Shown here piece after piece: positions 57,055 through 64,000 of a stretch of DNA of 64,000 nt (position 1 is the first letter of the stretch; each line of letters opens with the position of its first letter). Source of the stretch: Epiperipatus broadwayi (Eukaryota > Onychophora > Udeonychophora > Euonychophora > Peripatidae). The translations under genes were made by a program, and so were the position numbers. Under the pieces are notes generated by a model. It ran no database searches, had not been told where the DNA came from, and saw only the letters and a program-made list of their open reading frames with translations. The stretch lies in contig JAQFVV010006238.1 in the NCBI GenBank assembly GCA_028023455.1, positions 8,235,349 to 8,299,348 of the forward strand. Reading direction: 5' to 3'.

Positions 57055-57500
57055 TTATCATCTCTTTTAAAAATATGTCCAGCTCAACTTGTCTCTTCTT
57101 TCAGTAATGTTAATAACACTTGTTCTCTCACTCATGTATGTAATTTTCAATCTCTTCTTGAATTTCCTAACATGCATCTGTCCATACTTTGTTAATTGGG
57201 CTGATTTCTGTATTGCTCTTTTGTTAAATTCATGTGTCAAATTCATATGTAAGAACTGATAAAATACATTTTTAAAACATCTTTCCTTTTAATATTATTT
57301 TTACCAAAAGCACTTCAACCAACTTTAATTCTATGATTAAGTTTATTTATTATGTTTGTAGTTGTTAACTTCTCTAACTCATCATTGTCAATCTTTTTTT
57401 TCTTTTGAGAGAATAAATTACCAATTACTTTATTCTTTATCTTTAATCCTAATTTCTTCCTTGGATCAGATTACTCTTGCAGCAATATATCATGTAATAT
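57055..57500 (-). pseudogene. RTE LINE remnant within segmental duplication copy 2
   Basis: Counterpart of 49,970-50,425, with the same truncation point (GATTACTCTTGCAGCA). Minus strand, frames broken. Confidence 0.7.
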
Positions 57501-59170
57501 AAAATCTTTTATTTGCAACAAAGTTTGCTTTAAAACTAAATTAATATTTTTGTTTCAATATTTTATTTTATTTCAATAGACATAATGCACTTTGATTTAA
57601 TTCTTAAAAAAATACATCTTTATCCTCATTAGTAAATACAATTGTCAATGCAGAATGCATCATAAATCTTGCATAAAAAATAAGCAATTATATTGAGTTC
57701 CTATAAAATAAAAATAATTTGTTACTTTAAATACATAAAAATTCAATTAACAGCAGAGCGCTTAAATTGAAAAATATGTTAATTAATTGACAAACATTTT
57801 ACTAAGCATAATATTTAGTATTTTGATAGTTATAATTAAATATACTTTTTTATTAATGTTCTGCCATTTTGCAGCTTATATAACAAGAGAATATTTTCAA
57901 ATTGCAATTTATTGAATTAAAATAAAGATGAAGCAAAAAATTAACTAATCACAAAGCACACAAAAAAAACTTAGCACAACATATATAATAAGGTTTATTT
58001 TTGATGTGCTTTGTTTTATTATGAAGTTTTTTTAAACTAATAAAACTGAACATTTTTTGAACTATTATTTTTATAACATATTGTGAATTTATTTATATGA
58101 AAGTTTGGTAGAGAAAATAATGTACATCAATTGTTAAAGTTTTAATAATATAAATGATTAAATATATTTTTGTTGGTGATAATGTAAAGATATTTATTTT
58201 TTGCTTATGATAAAGACTGCTATTATTAGAAACAAATTATGAGATTAATAATCTAAAATTGAGCAAATAAATGTTTTAAACTTATGTTTAGTAATCTTAG
58301 ATCACATAAAGTTGATTATTAACTGCATGGTGCACAAAATCATTTTTTTCTATTTTATTTTCTTAAAATAATTGAATAAATATATTTTATCTAATGTATA
58401 CATTTTAAAATTTAATATTAATACACTTTGTTCTTGTAAGAATGCATGTGATTAAAGCAAGTTTTAACTACTTATTGAAATAAATAAAATTGACATTTTT
58501 TATTTGTAGTTATTAATATTGAAATTTTTTACTTTGGATGACATACATGAAAGTACTGATTGTCTTACAAAAGCACTAGATGAAAATAAGGTAAAATACA
58601 TTAGTCCTGTTTAATTCTACATTCAAACATGATTATTGTATAATAAATAAACTTTGTACAGTACATTTTTACATCACTAGCATTATAATAGAGTCATCAT
58701 AATATGACTATCAATTTTATAAATGATCACCATTTTGAAATAAAATGCTTCAATTTTATTTAAAAAGATTAATGTAGCAAATAATCAACATTAAATCAAA
58801 CTAATGGGTGCAAATTAAAACTAATCAGGATTTTTCAATAAAACTTACAAAAGTTGTTTATAATAGAAATAATTCAATTAATAATATAAATAGTGATTAC
58901 AAAACATTCTCGTGTTAATTAGAAAGCTATAACCAATATTTTTTTACTGTTTTATATTTATGAAATACAGGAGTAATGAAAAACTCCAGCAATCTATATG
59001 TAAACTAATTGATAGTAAACATAAAATGTAGGATTATTCTACCTATGCATGATATGCATGCAGAGCATGATTTATATATGCTAACATTATTTCAGCTATA
59101 TTTCAACTATTAACATTATTTTTATATCTATTAACTGAAGATGAATTTAATATTAAGGTTATTAAATATG
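57055..59170 (+). repeat. Segmental duplication, copy 2
   Basis: Partner of 49,970-52,180; see there for shared blocks. Confidence 0.85.
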
Positions 59171-59219
59171 AGGCTCAGCTTTTCTCTCATTAATTATCGC
59201 AATTTCAAAGTCCTAATGT

Positions 59220-59221
59220 TA

Positions 59222-59288
<67 letters not shown>
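59220..59288. repeat. (AT)n microsatellite
   Basis: About 70 bp of pure TA dinucleotide just beyond the duplicated segment. Confidence 0.95.
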
Positions 59289-59289
<1 letters not shown>

Positions 59290-59292
<3 letters not shown>

Positions 59293-61150
59293 ACTATGTG
59301 TATAAGTATATCATTAAATACTATGTTTATATATGATCAAAGCTGAAGTTTAGGTAGGCTTATTCTACATTTAATGTTAATTTACATATAGCTCACTAGG
59401 TTTTTTCAGTATGCTCTCATTAATTCATTTATATTGCAGCTATTATAAAAATATATTTATGTTTTATATTTAAAATACTTTAAATTTTTAATGAAAATTC
59501 TTTTATTGGACACATTCTTATACTATGATTGATCTCTTATTGTTTAGATTTTTTTAGTTATAATTTTTATTGGGGGTAGACATTTTATCTTTTAAAATTT
59601 CAGTAAAAGCATCAATCAATAAAAAATTATCTACAAAATAAAATATCAACTTTGCAAATAAAAAAGGACTACAAAACAGAAATAATAATCAAAACAATTA
59701 TTGACTTTTCAAAATATATTTTAATGAATAAAAAAAAAATATCTAAAAACTCTATATTAAGATAAATTTCATTGAAACATAAATTCAAAAATGAAAACAT
59801 TGTTTGAAATATTAAAATTCAGCTTGTAATTACAAAAAAAAAAAAAAAATTGATAGTAGGCAGTCTTTTTTCATTTTAGTAAATTTTCATTTGATTAATT
59901 TTCTTGAACATGAAAATAAATTATATTATATATATGTGTGATATAAAGAAAAGTCTATTTTGTGCAAATGAAGAAGTGTACTTTTGTCTTTGGACAGAAT
60001 GAATACTTTTTTTTATTGTTCGTTGAATCCCAAATAATGGTTGACATTACATATTTTAATTAAAACTAAAACCTTACTGTTAGTAATTATAAAATTCATA
60101 TAAAACTTTATTTTAATAAATGTTTCTGTTATCAAATGAAAGAACTGCATTTCTGCTAAGATCAGTAATTACAAAATAGACCCATTTCATGACTTTGCAT
60201 AAAAATGATCTAAAAGATGAAAGATCGCATTAATATTGTGTATATTCAAGAGCAAATATCTTTAACCTACTCTAGAGTTATCCACTGTATACTAGAATAA
60301 TCAAGACAATAGAAGATATAGTATTATAATATTCCCATCCTAGTTAGTAAGTTCTAGAGTAGAGCAAAGAGATCTATTGGAAACATATATGCATATTGAT
60401 ATGCTTTAAATGTAGTAAACAGCTAATTATATTGAAAGAAAATAGACTGAAAAAAAATCTAATTTTTAACCAATCTGATAATCAGATTAGAACCAAAAAC
60501 AATAGATAAAATAAATTAATCATAGGAAGAAATAAATCACTTTTATATTAAATGCAGACATGTGTCTATAACCATATGCCAAACTACATTTGGATGATCA
60601 TACCAACATAATCATAGCAATAAAATTTAATTGAAATACATAGTAAGCTGAGAAAATAGTCTAGCACTTAAAATATGTAGTAAACATAATAAACAATATA
60701 GACAACCAAAATGTACAATAAACACATGGTAAACATATGCATTTAAATGCAATATATTTTAAACATATTGGGTACCATTGCTATTAATTTTCAAAATGAC
60801 ATGTTCAGCACATCTATTAAAATTAAATATTAGATTGTGTTCTAGTGACCAAACATCAAAATTTTATTGATAGTCATTATGTTACCGTTTTGCAGCTCTG
60901 TCTAAATACAATTATCATAAATATGTAAGAATTGCAAAAGCTAAAATGATAATGCTAGATTTTATTATCATAACTCAAATTGTTTAACAGCTAAATGCTA
61001 CTCAGAATAGCAAACATGCTACAAACTGGCTACAGCTATTTTTTTACATGTGTATATTAAATGTTGCAGATTTGAATATTCCTGAGTTTTTATTATATTT
61101 ATTTTACATTTATATATAAATATAATAAAACCATAAATATTAACAGTGAT
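59290..61150. other. Gene-free AT-rich stretch
   Basis: Nothing recognised. Confidence 0.5.
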
Positions 61151-61158
61151 AATAAATT

Positions 61159-61460
61159 TTACAAATAATTATTATAAAATGCAGACTTACTTTCAGTTAA
61201 TTTCATAACCATCTTCAATTTTAAATTTGGTGAAATTTGTATATTTGCTCTTTGACTATTAATTAACAACCTTTTATTCCTAATTATCAAAATTATCTTG
61301 TTGATATTTTGTTTATGGCTTAATTCTAGTATTTCCAGCTCAAAATTGAAGATAAAATCACACATTTTTATGAAATCATTATTCTTATCTATTGTTTGTA
61401 TAACAGATGTTTTTTTTCTATCTCTATTCAATTGTATATAGAGCTTTATACTGAAATGAA
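61159..61460 (-). pseudogene. PLE GIY-YIG C-terminal remnant
   Basis: Minus frame with KTSVIQTIDKNN, FNFELEILELSH and NKRLLINSQRANIQIS, corresponding block by block to SSVIFDHNKSC, FDYKNMKIIQIERCH and RNRQMLMNHQSSNVKI of the 29.6-kb PLE. Only the last about 90 codons remain. The sequence differs from the other PLE copies, so it is a further lineage. Confidence 0.65.
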
Positions 61461-62465
61461 ATACAAGATTCCTTTCAAAGTTACATTTTAGCTACAATAT
61501 AAGCTTTGTTTTGTTCCAAGTACTCCTAGAAACATCGCACGTAATGTATAATAGCCCATATTTTATTGAAAACATTGATTAGAACACATATTGTTTATGA
61601 AACTGCAAGTGTAGTTTTAACATGCACACATGTAAATATATAACAATGCTTTTTATATTTATAGTATGCATGTATAAACTTATCAATAAATGATTTAAAA
61701 AAATATAAATAGGGGGGGGGGGGCACATTTACCTATATTTCACTGTGTGAAAAACTAATCGTTTTGCTCAAAAGAAATATTTTATTACTCAAAATTCAGC
61801 ACATTAAATTTGGAATGGATAATAAAAGAATGAAATGTGATTACAACATAAACTGAAGGAACGTTGTTAATAAACGAACACCTGATATAATGTAAAATTC
61901 ATTTATAAATCACCTATTTTTTAAACATAATTCTAAGAAATTAATAAAAATAGCAATATATAACAGCTATTACAGAAAATATGTATTTGTAATTATAATA
62001 AATTAAAAGCAATTTTTAGAACATCCGTTATTAAATGTTTAACATTTATTGATAATGGCTTTATTGTATTTTTTTTTTTTTAAATTATTCTATACATTAT
62101 GTAGAATACAAAATAAAATATATATTTCTCTATAAATATTCCTAATAATTTTAGCTTGAAAAATTGAAGCATTACATTGTTGCTCCTTTAACTTTGCGAG
62201 CTTTTTTTAAAAATTGACATCTTGTTAATTTTGAAATATTTTGTCATTAATTACTTTCAAAATGACACAATTTCTTATTATGAAACTGTTGATTTATGGT
62301 CTATATATATTCCCGTTAATTTTTTTATCAATTGATAATTTATCAAACCTGCATATCTTATCACATATATCAATATTTAACATCTTTATTCTGTTTCTTC
62401 TCGATTGCCTATTTTAAACCATGTAACGTATTTATACTTGCTCAAACTATATAAACTGCTGGATT
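61461..62465. other. Gene-free AT-rich stretch with a G12 run
   Basis: A run of 12 G at 61,712-61,723; otherwise nothing recognised. Confidence 0.5.
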
Positions 62466-62957
62466 AATAGATTGAGAGATATGGGCTAAGAATAAACTCT
62501 GAGAAATCTGCTACCTGGAAGATCCATCAGGCGACAACAATTCCTTCAAGATTTTCAGGAAAACCTCAAAACTTTCTTGGATTTCCCATGGTGCTGTCCA
62601 GGTTGGCTATGAGAAGAGCACTGCAAAATAGCATTCTAAAAATCCCAAAAAGGTTGCAAGTGCTCTCTCAGGGATCTATTTATCACTCCCCGATAAGGCA
62701 GCACTGATTAACATATTGGTGCTTCCGCAAATTAATTAACCAGGTCCTTTCAGAAATGCAATAAACTCAGTCTGCACTGGCATTTTGTGGAAAAGGAAAA
62801 CAGTAACCATCAGTTTAGCCAAGGTGCAGAGACTGAAAGACCTGAATAGGCTCAGGTTGCATGATCTTAACACCTTTGCTTAAGGCAATAAATGCAAGAT
62901 TGCCAGTAGACTCATTACAGGATGAGATTGAACCTACTGACATGTCACCACCTATAC
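62466..62957 (+). pseudogene. LINE remnant, RT thumb/connection region, part 1
   Basis: Plus strand: LRINSEKSATWKI, FPMVLSRLAMRRALQN, LSLPDKAALINILVLPQIN, then NSVCTGILWKRKTVTIS and RLKDLNRLRLHDLN. These are the conserved blocks after the RT palm (F-W-K, L-x-L-x-D-L) in L1/Tx1-like elements. Stops and a frameshift are present. Interrupted at 62,958 by a hAT MITE and continued at 63,506. Confidence 0.65.
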
Positions 62958-63497
62958 CAGTGATCTTCAACCTTTGGTCCGCAGACTGGTGCCAGGCCGC
63001 AGAAGTTTTTTGCCAGGGCCGCAGGAAAGTTTGTAACAACAAAATAATAAGAGTTTAAAGTTTTAATTAATATAAACAATTTTTAATTATTTTTTCATCT
63101 CATTTTTACCCAATTAAAAAAAAAAAAAAAACAGAACGAAAACAAAATCTAATCAATCATACATAAATTAATTTACTTTTTTAATTATCACAGATGTTTA
63201 TGTGGGGAATGGGATAGAATTAAATTTTTTATTACTTTTCTAAAAAAATTCAAAATTAAAAAAAAAGTTTTTTATTATACAAACTCCATATATATATAAT
63301 TTCATTTTACATATTTAACATTGTTGTTTTGATAAGTTATAACAATTATGCCCATCTAAATCTAAGCAGTTTACATCTTTAAGAAAATTTATCTATAGAC
63401 TTCTGCCGGTCTGCGAAACCTTCTTATTTTTGCCGGGCCGCGAAACCTTATCTTTATTTTCACTGGTCCACAAGTGTGAAATGGTTGAAAACCACTG
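62958..63497. mobile_element. hAT MITE (540 bp) inside the LINE remnant
   Basis: Ends CAGTGATCTTCAACC and (inverse) CAGTGGTTTTCAACC; octamer ACCTATAC on both sides (62,950-62,957 and 63,498-63,505), perfect. Sub-terminal GGCCGC/GCGGCC-type blocks are repeated near both ends. No transposase code. The 65- and 75-codon frames near 62,815-63,058 span the border and are not genes. Confidence 0.93.
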
Positions 63498-63505
63498 ACC
63501 TATAC

Positions 63506-63990
63506 AAAGTGGGTCATGGAGCTGCTAGCATATGCCAACAAATTCTTCAAAGTTACAGCATCAATTATTGACAATACTAACACTTACTGGCAAGTTAACA
63601 AATACATGCATGCAAAAAATACTGAATTAACTACTGAGATTGATTTATCTACCAAATTACTAATCAGAAAATTAAAATTTTGCTACTTGGAAGCCAAACA
63701 TATTGATTTTATCATAAAATCTAATTTGACAGCCTTGCCAACAAATCATTTTTTGGTAAATCATAGAAAATTTTCTAAAATAGAATCACTATGTAGCTTA
63801 TGTAAAGTAGCAGATGAAAGATGAAACTATTGTACATATTTTTACTGCTTGCTCATTTTTGAGTCCTGCTAGACAAAATATCATAACCAGAGTACTTCCA
63901 GCTAACATGAAAATTCTAAGAATCAAGAACGCTATAACGAATGATGTTTTTTCTGCGATTAGAATGTGAATGTTCCTGCTTTATGCTGTG
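63506..63990 (+). pseudogene. LINE remnant, part 2 with C-terminal zinc knuckle
   Basis: WVMELLAYANKFFKV through LLIRKLKFCYLEAKH to CSLCKVADE; after a 7-bp tandem duplication (AAGATGA) the frame shifts to TIVHIFTAC, which completes a C-x2-C-x8-H-x4-C knuckle, the same spacing as in the LINE at 2.4-4.3 kb. It runs to near the window end. Confidence 0.65.
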
Positions 63991-64000
63991 TGTTAACTAG

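Noticed and set aside
61159-61215. Hammerhead at the end of the 61-kb PLE remnant (GAAAGTAAGTC)
   Set aside because: The first core block and stem II cannot be placed convincingly.
62815-63058. Overlapping 65- and 75-residue frames on both strands
   Set aside because: They cross the border between a LINE remnant and a hAT MITE.

Overview
This is a strongly AT-rich stretch of animal nuclear DNA, most likely intergenic or intronic. No bacterial gene organisation is present and no complete host gene can be recognised. Long (AT)n, (GA)n and (CA)n tracts, tRNA-derived SINEs with target-site duplications (TSDs), RTE-type LINEs, Penelope-like elements (PLEs) with GIY-YIG nuclease domains and hAT-like miniature elements fit an invertebrate-type metazoan genome. 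The sequence alone does not let me name the phylum.

Layout. 1-1 kb: RTE LINE remnant broken by an inverted repeat and a SINE. 1.8-4.8 kb: two hammerhead-bearing units flanking a LINE whose reading frame has only two stops. 6.3 kb: small foldback MITE. 7.1-8.9 kb: a second copy of that LINE split by a 941-bp TA-flanked DNA transposon. 9.1-10.6 kb: two PLE 3' halves head to head. 11.6-13.8 kb: a 2.2-kb solo-LTR-like element (second copy at 54.3-56.3 kb). 14.3-18.2 kb: two RTE LINEs tail to tail around (AT)n, then 200 bp of (GA)n. 18.6-19.7 kb: inverted duplication. 21.7-28.0 kb: three foldback copies of a family with a tRNA-like box and a hammerhead ribozyme. 29.4-33.5 kb: two nearly identical PLE copies head to head, the longest coding sequence in the window. 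34.3-35.4 kb: RTE remnant. 37.6-38.9 kb: DNA transposon with an internal minisatellite. 42.1-45.97 kb: hammerhead units, a candidate host 3'-terminal exon, and a PLE remnant interrupted by a hAT MITE. 47-50.4 kb: LINE, SINE and foldback-family fragments. 50-52.2 and 57-59.2 kb: a direct segmental duplication. 52.7 kb: hAT derivative carrying a transposase zinc-finger fragment. 61.2 kb: PLE remnant. 62.5-64 kb: LINE remnant split by a hAT MITE.

The main find is a set of type I hammerhead ribozyme (HHR) folds in several unrelated repeat lineages. The clearest is at 45,741-45,799: full CUGAUGA/GAAA core, three stems, GUC cleavage site, and a 6-nt palindromic stem III that suggests pairing between two molecules. 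A second family (21.7-28 and 47.8-48.6 kb) joins an HHR to a tRNA-like polymerase III box. The PLEs at 29.5/33.4 kb and 9.3/10.4 kb carry HHR-like folds in which core bases C3 and G8 are both replaced (U3, A8), which would keep the C3-G8 pairing. All folding statements come from reading complementarity by eye and have not been computed or tested.
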